Shown: positions 14,273 through 21,006 of the stretch, piece after piece
Position numbering within the stretch: the first letter of the stretch is position 1
Layout: the number at the start of each line of letters is the position of its first letter
IMG/VR virus record: IMGVR_UViG_3300030060_001794
Location: 588-22,779 of that record
Length of the DNA stretch: 22,192 nt
Strand: one strand, 5' to 3'
Source of the DNA: a virus
The notes under the pieces: generated by a model
What the model saw: only the letters and a program-made list of their open reading frames with translations
Told to the model about the DNA's origin: nothing
Databases searched by the model: none
Made by a program: the position numbers and the translations under genes

Positions 14273-14804
14273 AGTTACTAAAATTCTAAAAGAGTTGAAG
14301 GTATCTATTACAGAGTCAGAAATCTTAGATAGATTGTTAGATAGATTAAGGTGGCCAAAAACATACTCGTTGTATGATATGCCTAGCGTAGAAGCTATTA
14401 ATGAAGATGGTAGTAAACACCAGAGTTTTTTTAATGATGACGATTATCTAAACTCAATGAATTGTATTCAATGTTATGAAGAAGGTTACACTCTTATATT
14501 ATCAAATGTTGGTGGTTTATGTAAAGACTTATGGCTGATACAAGAAATTTTATCAGATAATTTCAAAAGATTTATAAATTGCAATTTGTATTTTGGTAAT
14601 GGTAAAAAATCCGTATCATTTAAAAAACATAGGCATGAGTATCCTGTAATAGTAAAAAATTTATACGGTTCGTCTAAATGGATTATTAACGACAAAGAAA
14701 TTGTATTAAATGATCAAAATGCAATATGGTTTGATAAAGAGACTGATCATCAAGTTATCGAAATTAATGAGCCTAAGGCATCATTAACTTGTAACATAGT
14801 ATAA
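14259..14804 (+). CDS. Cupin/JmjC-like metal-dependent oxygenase candidate
   Basis: Read from ATG 14259 (181 residues). A TTG at 14244 would add five residues, but both starts lie in the end of the preceding gene, and the ATG is favoured. The C-terminal third is a double-stranded beta-helix segment. VSFKKHRHEYPVIV (119-132) carries His124 and His126, followed by NLYGSSKWIINDKEIVL and AIWFDKETDHQVIEI with distal His164. The pattern 'H-x-[HD]-x-Y...G.k.W.i....i.L.......H' is what cupin-type and JmjC-type proteins show. JmjC oxygenases usually have HxD; here the second ligand is His. The N-terminal 100 residues are unfamiliar, with several Cys. Function is not known; a dioxygenase or simply a metal-binding fold is possible. 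Distinct in sequence from the other cluster members. Confidence 0.55.
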   Translation: MEEDKVTKILKELKVSITESEILDRLLDRLRWPKTYSLYDMPSVEAINEDGSKHQSFFNDDDYLNSMNCIQCYEEGYTLILSNVGGLCKDLWLIQEILSDNFKRFINCNLYFGNGKKSVSFKKHRHEYPVIVKNLYGSSKWIINDKEIVLNDQNAIWFDKETDHQVIEINEPKASLTCNIV

Positions 14805-14806
14805 AT

Positions 14807-15538
14807 TTGTTAGATAAAAAAATTAAATTCATAACCCCGTTCAAAGGTTTTATACCTGATCCTAAGCCTGCATCTTTTTTTATACCAAAAGAATACAAAA
14901 ATTTAAAAGCATATATGACCGACTCAAAAAAATATCCTACCGTAAAAAAATGCATACCTTTTTTAGATGCTTATTCATTAGGATACATCATACCCTTTCC
15001 ACTAGATATTGAATATCGATCAGCTACAATTGATCCTGAGGATGGTAAAGAAGAGGGTGCTGAGTTTTCAATAAACGCTATTCTGCCAGAAAATTTTGTT
15101 GGTTTTTTCAATATACTATCTCATGCACAGCATCAATCTACACCTGAATTAAGAAATCCTAAAAGAACAATTGACAAAGTATTTAAATTTTCCAACCCTT
15201 GGAAAATAAAAACACCTCCTGGTTACAGTTCATTGATAGTAACTCCTTTAAATCATAATCTACCTTTTGATTTAATTTCAGGGGTAGTCGATACAGACAC
15301 TTATGATAACAACATATTGTTCCCTTTTTATTGGACAGGACCTACTGATAAGAGCACCTTATTGAAAAAAGGCACACCATGGGTACACGTAATACCTTTT
15401 AAAAGAGAGGCTTGGAAGATGGAGACTGATTATCAAGATATAGAAAATTTTAGAAATACTTACAAAAGACTTAGTTTTTTTTCAAAAATGGCTGACAATT
15501 ATAAAAATTTGTCTTGGATAAAGAAAACTTTCAAGTAA
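14807..15538 (+). CDS. DUF6065 family protein (TTG start)
   Basis: A 243-residue protein. An in-frame stop at 14792-14794 leaves TTG at 14807 as the only usual start before the conserved region. Characteristic segments are VKKCIPFLDAYSLGYIIPFP (46-65), NPWKIKTPPGYSSLIVTPLN (130-149), SGVVDTDTYDNNILFPFYW (158-176) and KKGTPWVHVIPFKREAWKME (187-206). By recollection this is DUF6065. It is common in marine phages and often near oxygenase genes, but its biochemical role is undetermined. The NPWxIKTPPGYS and VIPFKRE wording, with few acidic motifs, gives no catalytic clue. No Cys cluster, membrane segment or signal peptide is present. It starts 2 bases after the cupin-like gene, with which it is probably co-expressed. 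Confidence 0.72.
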   Translation: MLDKKIKFITPFKGFIPDPKPASFFIPKEYKNLKAYMTDSKKYPTVKKCIPFLDAYSLGYIIPFPLDIEYRSATIDPEDGKEEGAEFSINAILPENFVGFFNILSHAQHQSTPELRNPKRTIDKVFKFSNPWKIKTPPGYSSLIVTPLNHNLPFDLISGVVDTDTYDNNILFPFYWTGPTDKSTLLKKGTPWVHVIPFKREAWKMETDYQDIENFRNTYKRLSFFSKMADNYKNLSWIKKTFK

Positions 15539-15547
15539 GATTTAATT

Positions 15548-15718
15548 ATGGCAAAACTATCATTAACAAGATTTCCTGATCCTAGAGATGATTATGACAG
15601 GCAACAGCAGGCTGAATTGATAAGACAGCTTGAGGACTTAATACTTCAATTAAATAGTTCTTATACACAGGATACGCAAGAGGAGTCAACGAGAAGGGCA
15701 TGGTTTTTAAGTGTCTGA
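15548..15718 (+). CDS. Short coiled-coil phage protein (56 aa)
   Basis: An ATG at 15548 opens a 56-codon frame ending TGA at 15716-15718. The sequence begins AKLSLTRFPDPRDDYDRQQQ and continues with a predicted helix, AELIRQLEDLILQLNSSYTQ, with Leu/Ile heptad-like spacing. Similar tiny proteins with a 'PxPxDxYDRxxxxELxRxLExxixqLN' pattern are common next to tail genes of phages, as I recall, and are unnamed. It fills the gap between the DUF6065 gene and the next protein and overlaps the latter by 8 bases. The recognisable pattern and position make it more than chance. A structural or oligomerisation role is a guess. Confidence 0.6.
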   Translation: MAKLSLTRFPDPRDDYDRQQQAELIRQLEDLILQLNSSYTQDTQEESTRRAWFLSV

Positions 15719-16067
15719 CGTATTTAAAAGATTTATAGCGAATATTACCACAACAGATTTAACCACTGTGTTTACTGTTCCGACAGCTAATGTAGCATCT
15801 GTGCCACCCGTGCCTGTTTCTACATTTATTGTTAAGACAATTAATATACATAATTATGATGGATCAAATGCTGTGACGGTTGACGTGGACCATAACAATG
15901 GCACCGCCGATTTTCAAATATTTCAAGTGGATGTTGCTGCAAGTAACACAAATACTATTAACTCAAGTATTGTTTATCAAGAAGGTGATGCCTTTAAAGT
16001 ACAGGCAAACGCAGCTAGCAGAGCTATGGTGGAAGTATCAGTGTTAGAGGTTAAACAACAACTTTAG
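15711..16067 (+). CDS. Small beta-sandwich virion protein candidate
   Basis: A 118-residue protein starting at GTG within the end of the preceding gene. It has few charged residues and a beta-strand-rich pattern. Segments are FKRFIANITTTDLTTVFTVP (5-24), TFIVKTINIHNYDGSNAVTV (38-57) and SSIVYQEGDAFKVQANAA, ending VEVSVLEVK. The 'DLTTVFTVPTANxxxVxxIxIxNxxGs..VTV' wording recalls small structural proteins placed near tail genes. Such proteins typically have an immunoglobulin-like or jelly-roll fold, but the assignment is only by resemblance. It is co-translated with its neighbours: the GTG of the next gene overlaps its TAG (TAGTG). There is no sign of a metal site. Confidence 0.6.
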   Translation: MSDVFKRFIANITTTDLTTVFTVPTANVASVPPVPVSTFIVKTINIHNYDGSNAVTVDVDHNNGTADFQIFQVDVAASNTNTINSSIVYQEGDAFKVQANAASRAMVEVSVLEVKQQL

Positions 16068-16567
16068 TGAAAGATCTTATTTTTAAAAGCAAAGTAGGAA
16101 ATAAAGAAATTAAAGACAAACTTTTAGAACAGATACACTTGATACCCACTAATCCAATAGTGGAAAATGATCAAAACATATTACATACGGATTGGAACTT
16201 ACCCTCTGCGATGCATAGAGAGTATGAAAAATTATTTTTTGAAATAATACGACCACATTTACAAGATGTAACTACAAAATTAGGTTGTGCTTTTTATGGT
16301 ATAACTCGTCTTTGGTTTCAAAAATACGGGACCAAAGGACATCATGGCTGGCATACACACCCTGGTGCACAATATAGTAATGTTTATTATTTAGAGTGCC
16401 CTGAAGGAGGTAGTACAAAGTTTAAAGATATTGACGTAAATTGTGAGGAGGGGGATCTTTTATCTTTTCCAGCGTTTCTAGCACATCAATCTCCACCCTG
16501 TTTATCAGAAACACCAAAAACAATCATATCTTTCAATTGTGATTTTAGTGTGGTACCCTTCGAATAA
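16067..16567 (+). CDS. Putative 2OG-Fe(II) oxygenase-like protein (HxH type, GTG start)
   Basis: A 166-residue protein whose GTG start lies in the previous stop (TAGTG). After LGCAFYGITRLWFQKYGTKG come the key motif HHGWHTHPGA (His96, His98) and YSNVYYLECPEGGSTKF. GDLLSFPAFLAHQSPP (129-144) carries the distal His140, and Lys151 appears where an Arg is usual (PKTIISFNCDF). The HTHPG followed by 'YxxVYYLxxPEgg' strand is the best match in this window to PF13759-type proteins as I recall them. Substitution of Lys for Arg is known to occur in some 2OG oxygenases; here it is only an observation. Substrate unknown. The gene is joined to the next by TAATG. Confidence 0.75.
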   Translation: MKDLIFKSKVGNKEIKDKLLEQIHLIPTNPIVENDQNILHTDWNLPSAMHREYEKLFFEIIRPHLQDVTTKLGCAFYGITRLWFQKYGTKGHHGWHTHPGAQYSNVYYLECPEGGSTKFKDIDVNCEEGDLLSFPAFLAHQSPPCLSETPKTIISFNCDFSVVPFE

Positions 16568-17157
16568 TGTATATTATTGCAGACGTACCTAAAGAACTTC
16601 TTAATAAGTTAGAAATTTGTATACAAGAGAAGGGCCTTGATAAATACAATAAAGAACTTGCTGGAAATATAAAAAGGGAATACGGAATACCAAAAGGTAA
16701 ATCTATAATATCACCCTTTTTGATGCAAATGATTCTTGCGTACAATGAAAAATATCCAAAGTTTTGGAAGGTAAGACATTCCATGATGAAATATAAGCCA
16801 GTGGATGTGGAGCTACAAAGCCTCTGGGTTAACTTTCAAAAGAAATATGAGTTCAATCCAATGCATACTCACGATGGTATATGGAGTTTTGTTATATGGC
16901 ATAAAGTGCCTTATTCAATAGAAGATGAAAAACAACAATTTCCAGAAACAAATATGGATGATATCAGAGCAGGTATGTTTTCTTTTTTTATGCTTGATCC
17001 ATCTGGTAGAATATACCAACAACCTATTCAAGTTGACAAAACATGGGAAGGTAAAATAGCTTTATTTCCTGCCGACCTTAATCACATGGTATATCCTTTT
17101 TACACATCTGATGATTATAGAGTATCTATATCTGGTAACTTAGGTTTTAAGATATAA
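16567..17157 (+). CDS. Putative 2OG-Fe(II) oxygenase-like protein (HxH type), paralogue B
   Basis: A 196-residue protein starting in the preceding stop (TAATG). It is closely related to the gene at 10494-11087. Shared or similar blocks are LQSLWVNFQKKYEFNP (83-98), MHTHDG (99-104, His100 and His102), WSFVIWHKVPYS (106-117), KIALFPADLNHMVYPF (163-178, distal His173) and YRVSISGNLGF (Arg185). The metal motif is HTHD, so Asp103 sits beside the second His and could substitute as ligand if the alignment shifts. The helical N-terminal 80 residues are unrelated by eye to other domains. It is the last oxygenase-like gene of the cluster. Activity and substrate are unknown. Confidence 0.72.
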   Translation: MYIIADVPKELLNKLEICIQEKGLDKYNKELAGNIKREYGIPKGKSIISPFLMQMILAYNEKYPKFWKVRHSMMKYKPVDVELQSLWVNFQKKYEFNPMHTHDGIWSFVIWHKVPYSIEDEKQQFPETNMDDIRAGMFSFFMLDPSGRIYQQPIQVDKTWEGKIALFPADLNHMVYPFYTSDDYRVSISGNLGFKI

Positions 17158-17198
17158 AAGCTATTGATTTAGTGTGTTTCTGTCTATAAAACTATATT
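17158..17198 (+). promoter_or_regulatory. Longest gap; possible weak promoter
   Basis: These 41 bases are the longest non-coding gap in the window and separate the oxygenase cluster from the internal virion genes. They contain TTGATT (17164-17169) and TATAAA (17185-17190), separated by 15 bases. That is a poor but conceivable sigma-70-like promoter, with the ATG nine bases beyond. No terminator hairpin or other element is seen. The spacing is shorter than the usual 16-18 bases, so this is only a weak candidate. Confidence 0.2.
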
Positions 17199-17453
17199 AT
17201 GGCAAAGATTGTAGATGAACCTAAGATTCTACGCTATGAGTTCGATCCACAAGGTAAAAAAATACCTGTGTATAGTGCTAAAGTAGAAACCACGGTAACA
17301 AATACTAAAACAGGACATGAGTACAGCACTCACGAAGAGGTGGATGCTGACATTGCCGACCCTGCAACTGATACTAAAGAAGAAGATATAAGAAGAGATG
17401 TGCATGTTATAGCACCTAATTTATTCAGTGGAGCTTATACAGGGGATGAGTGA
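17199..17453 (+). CDS. Small hypothetical acidic protein (84 aa)
   Basis: An 84-residue soluble protein, first gene after the longest gap in the window. It begins AKIVDEPKILRYEFDPQGKK, continues with beta-like segments (IPVYSAKVETTVTNTKTG), and has an acidic half with EEVDADIADPATDTKEEDI. I recognise no family and see no metal motif, membrane segment or signal peptide. Its stop overlaps the start of the next gene (TGATG), so it is translated with the internal virion genes. A small virion or assembly factor is a guess from position. Coding is supported by the ATG, tight linkage and lack of stops, but not by homology. Confidence 0.55.
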   Translation: MAKIVDEPKILRYEFDPQGKKIPVYSAKVETTVTNTKTGHEYSTHEEVDADIADPATDTKEEDIRRDVHVIAPNLFSGAYTGDE

Positions 17454-18280
17454 TGTTAAAAAATATATTCAAAAGCGCTAAAAAACTTTTAAAAAGTCCA
17501 GTTGGACAAATAGGTATAGGTTTATTAGCTCCTGGATTAAATCTTAATCCCGCCGTCGCAACAGGTATAGCAGGCTTACTTGGAGGCGACAAGCCAGCAA
17601 ACATAGCTAAGAATCTTGGTATCACTGCCTTATTAGGTGGCGCTACTGCAGGTCAAGGTAAAACATTTTCTGAGGGTGTGATGGACACTTTTAAAACTCC
17701 AGGTGCTGGTTTAAATCTTATGGACAAACGAGAATCAGTAATGAAAGACTTTACTAAGGGCGATGGAATCATAGATTTATTATCTGGATTACCTGGAACA
17801 ATCATAGAACAAATAATTGAAAACCCAATCAAAGCAGCAGAGATTGGTTTATTAGCGACTGCCTTTGCTCAAGGACAAGACGATCCTAGATTGGCTGATG
17901 TTAATGCAACAGGTGTAGCAGGTTTACAAAACCTTCAAGATCAATATAGAAAAGATTTAGCTGACAGCTCCTTTCAAAATGCAGGTGGCGGTATAGCTGG
18001 TTACAAAATGGGTGGTGAGACAATGACAAGCATTGGTATAAATGCAAATACTGGTGAGCCAAGTGGCTTTGTCACCGGACCAGGGACCGGTAAGAGTGAC
18101 TCGATAAGATTTGTAAGTAGCGAAGCTAAAGTGCCTACAGATATTTCCAATGGTGAGTTTATAATCACAAAAGAGGCAACAGATAAAATAGGACCAGAAA
18201 ACCTTTATGCGTTACAGACTGCTTTTGACAAGGATGCAGAAACGTTTGAAGAAGGTCAAGAAAGGATGGCGATGGTATAA
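17453..18280 (+). CDS. Putative internal virion protein with GPGTGKSDSI motif
   Basis: A 275-residue protein read from ATG 17453, in the stop of the previous gene and preceded by AGGGGA; a GTG at 17450 would add one Met. The N-terminal 65 residues are hydrophobic and Gly/Ala-rich with Lys at the start (KNIFKSAKKLLKSPVG, then IGIGLLAPGL). These could be membrane-active, as in phage ejection proteins. A second hydrophobic helix lies near IIEQIIENPIKAAEIGLLAT (118-137). The C-terminal domain has GPGTGKSDSI (209-218) and ISNGEFIITKEATDKIG (231-247). This 'GPGTGxSDSIxA.LSdGEFVi' arrangement recurs in many phage structural proteins, from memory, with no firmly known role. It is the first of four large proteins that I interpret as internal virion or DNA-ejection proteins. 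Confidence 0.65.
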   Translation: MLKNIFKSAKKLLKSPVGQIGIGLLAPGLNLNPAVATGIAGLLGGDKPANIAKNLGITALLGGATAGQGKTFSEGVMDTFKTPGAGLNLMDKRESVMKDFTKGDGIIDLLSGLPGTIIEQIIENPIKAAEIGLLATAFAQGQDDPRLADVNATGVAGLQNLQDQYRKDLADSSFQNAGGGIAGYKMGGETMTSIGINANTGEPSGFVTGPGTGKSDSIRFVSSEAKVPTDISNGEFIITKEATDKIGPENLYALQTAFDKDAETFEEGQERMAMV

Positions 18281-19152
18281 TGGCTACGTTAGAAGAACTA
18301 AGGAATCAATATTACGCCGACCTGATGAAGTCGGGTCAAGATCTAATATCTAATTTACCACCTGTCCCTAAAGAGACTGTGCAACCTATTTCAGGTGCGG
18401 AAACTCAAGCTCTAAATTTAGCACAGACAGGTGTTGCACAAAGACCTGACTTTTTAAACATGGGTGTTGGTGCATTAGGTCAAGGGGCTCTATCAGCTGC
18501 TAATGCAGCTACTCAGGCTACTGCTTCAACAGCAGCGTTTGATCCTTCAACAACTCAACAGTTTATGAATCCTTTTCAACAACAAGTTATCGACGAATAC
18601 ACTAAGGAAATGAACCGTCAGTTTAATATTCAACAAACAGGCAGAGATGCAAAAGCTTCTGCAGCAGGTGCTTTTGGTGGAAGTAGACAGGGTGTGTTAG
18701 ATGCAGAGGCAGCAACAGGTTTCCAAAGACAATTAGGTCAAGGCATAGCAGGATTATTATCTGGTGGGTTTCAACAAGCTCAAAGGGCTGCACAACAAGC
18801 TTTTGAAAATCAACAAAGGCGAGGTCAATTAGCAGCACAGAATTTAGCTAATATAGGTAGAACTCAAACCGGTATTGGACAAGTGTTTGGTTCGTTTGAT
18901 CCTATTTCATCAGGAGTTTTAGAGAGAGATGTTAGCACCTTAGCAAGAATAGGAGCTACAGAGAGAGGCATTGGACAAGCAGATAGAGCTGCAGATTTTG
19001 CAAATTTATCAAGACAATACATGCAACCTTTCGATGCATTATCTAGACAATCAGGTATATTAGGTGGCTTCCCTACTTATGGTGAAAGTCAAACAGCACA
19101 ATTATACAATCCATTATTCACAGGCATCGGATCACTATTTGGACAGGCGTAG
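18280..19152 (+). CDS. Putative internal virion / DNA-ejection protein
   Basis: A 290-residue Gln/Ala/Gly-rich protein starting in the previous stop (TAATG). Predicted largely helical: TLEELRNQYYADLMKSGQDL (3-22), TQQFMNPFQQQVIDEYTKEM (92-111) and an Ala/Gln-rich helix with QQAQRAAQQAFENQQRRGQL. A characteristic central motif is SAAGAFGGSRQGVLDAEAAT. The 'aGAFGGSRQgv' block is one I recall from podovirus-type structural proteins adjacent to internal core genes, though I cannot give a named family. No membrane segment, signal peptide or enzymatic motif is seen. Low charge and high Gln/Ala suggest flexible helices packed inside the capsid, which is an inference from composition and context. The next gene starts 3 bases downstream. 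Confidence 0.62.
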   Translation: MATLEELRNQYYADLMKSGQDLISNLPPVPKETVQPISGAETQALNLAQTGVAQRPDFLNMGVGALGQGALSAANAATQATASTAAFDPSTTQQFMNPFQQQVIDEYTKEMNRQFNIQQTGRDAKASAAGAFGGSRQGVLDAEAATGFQRQLGQGIAGLLSGGFQQAQRAAQQAFENQQRRGQLAAQNLANIGRTQTGIGQVFGSFDPISSGVLERDVSTLARIGATERGIGQADRAADFANLSRQYMQPFDALSRQSGILGGFPTYGESQTAQLYNPLFTGIGSLFGQA

Positions 19153-19155
19153 TCA

Positions 19156-21006
19156 ATGAGCGAATCAGGATTTGACGTACTAAAAGGTTTTCAACCAGAG
19201 GGTGGTTCTATTACTTATGAACCTTACAAACCTATTGTTCCTCAAGATACACCAATAGAATATCAACAAGAGAAAGCTATAAAAGATCAAGAGTCTTTAG
19301 ACCAAGCAGCTCGAATTGAGAAAGATACTAATCTATTTAACTATTACGCTAATCAGTATGCAGGACAAATGCTTCCTATAATTGATGCACAGAATTTAAA
19401 CATGGCTAATTATGCAGCAATGTTAGGTCTAGGAAAAAGATATAGTCCTGAAGAATTTAAAAAAACTATCGAGGAGTCAATAGGGCCAATAGAAGAAACA
19501 ACTGCAGGTAGAAAGTTTACTAGATTTATGGTTGATGCCTTTAATGCTAGAACACCATATAGGGGAGCAGCAGGTGCGCTAGATATATATTTACAAACAG
19601 TTGGTAAAAGATTTGAAAGAGAAGATTTAGAAAAACAAAATAAATTAAATAGACGACTAATGGTTGGTGAGTTAGCTGCCAAACAAGCTGCAGATGCCAA
19701 TGAATCGATTAAAGCAGTTGAAGCAGATTTTTATTTAAAACAGATGGGTTACGATAATAAAAATGCTCAAGAATATTTAGGTTTTACTTCAGATATACTT
19801 AAAAAGATTGCACAAACAAATTTAGACATGGAAGAAGAAAAGTTAAAAGCAGGTTTTCACTTTTTAAAAAATCCACAAATGCCAGTGCAGATAGCTTACA
19901 CAGGAAGCGACGGTAAAGTTGTGGGTCCAATAGCTGCGATGCCAATACAAACAGAGTTTGGCATTCAATATAGACTTGGCAGAGTTGATGAAGAAGGTAA
20001 TCAAATATTTGATGTGAAAATACCTGGTGATGAACAAGGTAGATTAAATTTATTTTTCCCTAGTAAAACTTCTGCTGCAGAAGATGTTGGCGCATACAAA
20101 AGTTTAAATCTTTCAGAGGCTAAAAAGAGAGAGGGATCACTAAACGTGTTTACTCTACAAAATCAATATGACTCTATTCAAAAAATATTAGAAACAGATC
20201 CTTCTAAGTTAGGTATTTCTGGTACAATAAAAAGTGCATTTCAAGAAGTTGGAGCTACCACTCAAGCATTATTTGATTTGATAGGTCAGGAGCAGGGTGT
20301 AGGTGCGTTTGGAACAAATGCAGTAAATCAAGGACAAGAGATATTTGCTTATGATCAAGAAAATCCTGGTGCATTACCGACAGGTGGTACTGTGGATACA
20401 TCTTTGCAAGACGACATAGTTCTTACAGACTTACCTACATATGTAGGTGGTGTAAAAGTTCCTTTCAAAACACAAACAAAAGTTGTTAAGGCTTCTCTAG
20501 ATGACATAACTAAAACTCAGTGGTGGGAAAGTCAGGGCTATGATCCAACATATGCACAAAACAAAGTTAAAGAAGTATTTATAGTTTACGGTTTAGCTAG
20601 AGCTTTAAAAGCAACCGGTAGATTGAACGTTGATGATATTCAAAGATCATCTGAAGCTGTGTCCATATATGGTTTTCAATCACCTGAAAAAGCAATTGCA
20701 AAATTATCTGCTGTAGCTGATCAGTTATCTGCCGCACAGAAAGCAATCATAAGATCTACACCTGAAGTTTTAGGCACAACTCCAGAGGTCAATGAGCTTA
20801 TCATACCAATGTTAGAAAGATTACAATTACCTGTTGAGAGTTATAGACAATATTTTATGCAACCTACTCAAAGTGGAGCGGTTACAGCAACACAACCAGA
20901 GGGGACATTTCCAACTACAATAGATGAGACTGTTCAAGAAAACATTGTCACTCCTCCTGAGGGATCAATATCTATTAAAGTGGAGGACTTGTTTAGTACA
21001 TTATAA
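19156..21006 (+). CDS. Large putative internal virion protein (616 aa)
   Basis: A 616-residue, mostly helical and soluble protein with Gln- and Glu-rich stretches. Residues up to about 60 are extended and Pro-rich (PYKPIVPQDTPIEYQQEK). Long helical segments follow (for example FERE-DLEKQNKLNRRL and DMEEEKLKAGFHFLK). A later part has YGLARALKATGRLNVDDIQR at about 477-496. This 'LARA.k.tGRLNvdDi' block is one I remember from large structural proteins of cyanophage- and pelagiphage-like podoviruses. No catalytic motif is recognised. The gene is linked to both neighbours by short spacing, ending TAATG with the next start. A core or ejection role is inferred from size, lack of membrane segments and position after the nozzle. 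Confidence 0.6.
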   Translation: MSESGFDVLKGFQPEGGSITYEPYKPIVPQDTPIEYQQEKAIKDQESLDQAARIEKDTNLFNYYANQYAGQMLPIIDAQNLNMANYAAMLGLGKRYSPEEFKKTIEESIGPIEETTAGRKFTRFMVDAFNARTPYRGAAGALDIYLQTVGKRFEREDLEKQNKLNRRLMVGELAAKQAADANESIKAVEADFYLKQMGYDNKNAQEYLGFTSDILKKIAQTNLDMEEEKLKAGFHFLKNPQMPVQIAYTGSDGKVVGPIAAMPIQTEFGIQYRLGRVDEEGNQIFDVKIPGDEQGRLNLFFPSKTSAAEDVGAYKSLNLSEAKKREGSLNVFTLQNQYDSIQKILETDPSKLGISGTIKSAFQEVGATTQALFDLIGQEQGVGAFGTNAVNQGQEIFAYDQENPGALPTGGTVDTSLQDDIVLTDLPTYVGGVKVPFKTQTKVVKASLDDITKTQWWESQGYDPTYAQNKVKEVFIVYGLARALKATGRLNVDDIQRSSEAVSIYGFQSPEKAIAKLSAVADQLSAAQKAIIRSTPEVLGTTPEVNELIIPMLERLQLPVESYRQYFMQPTQSGAVTATQPEGTFPTTIDETVQENIVTPPEGSISIKVEDLFSTL

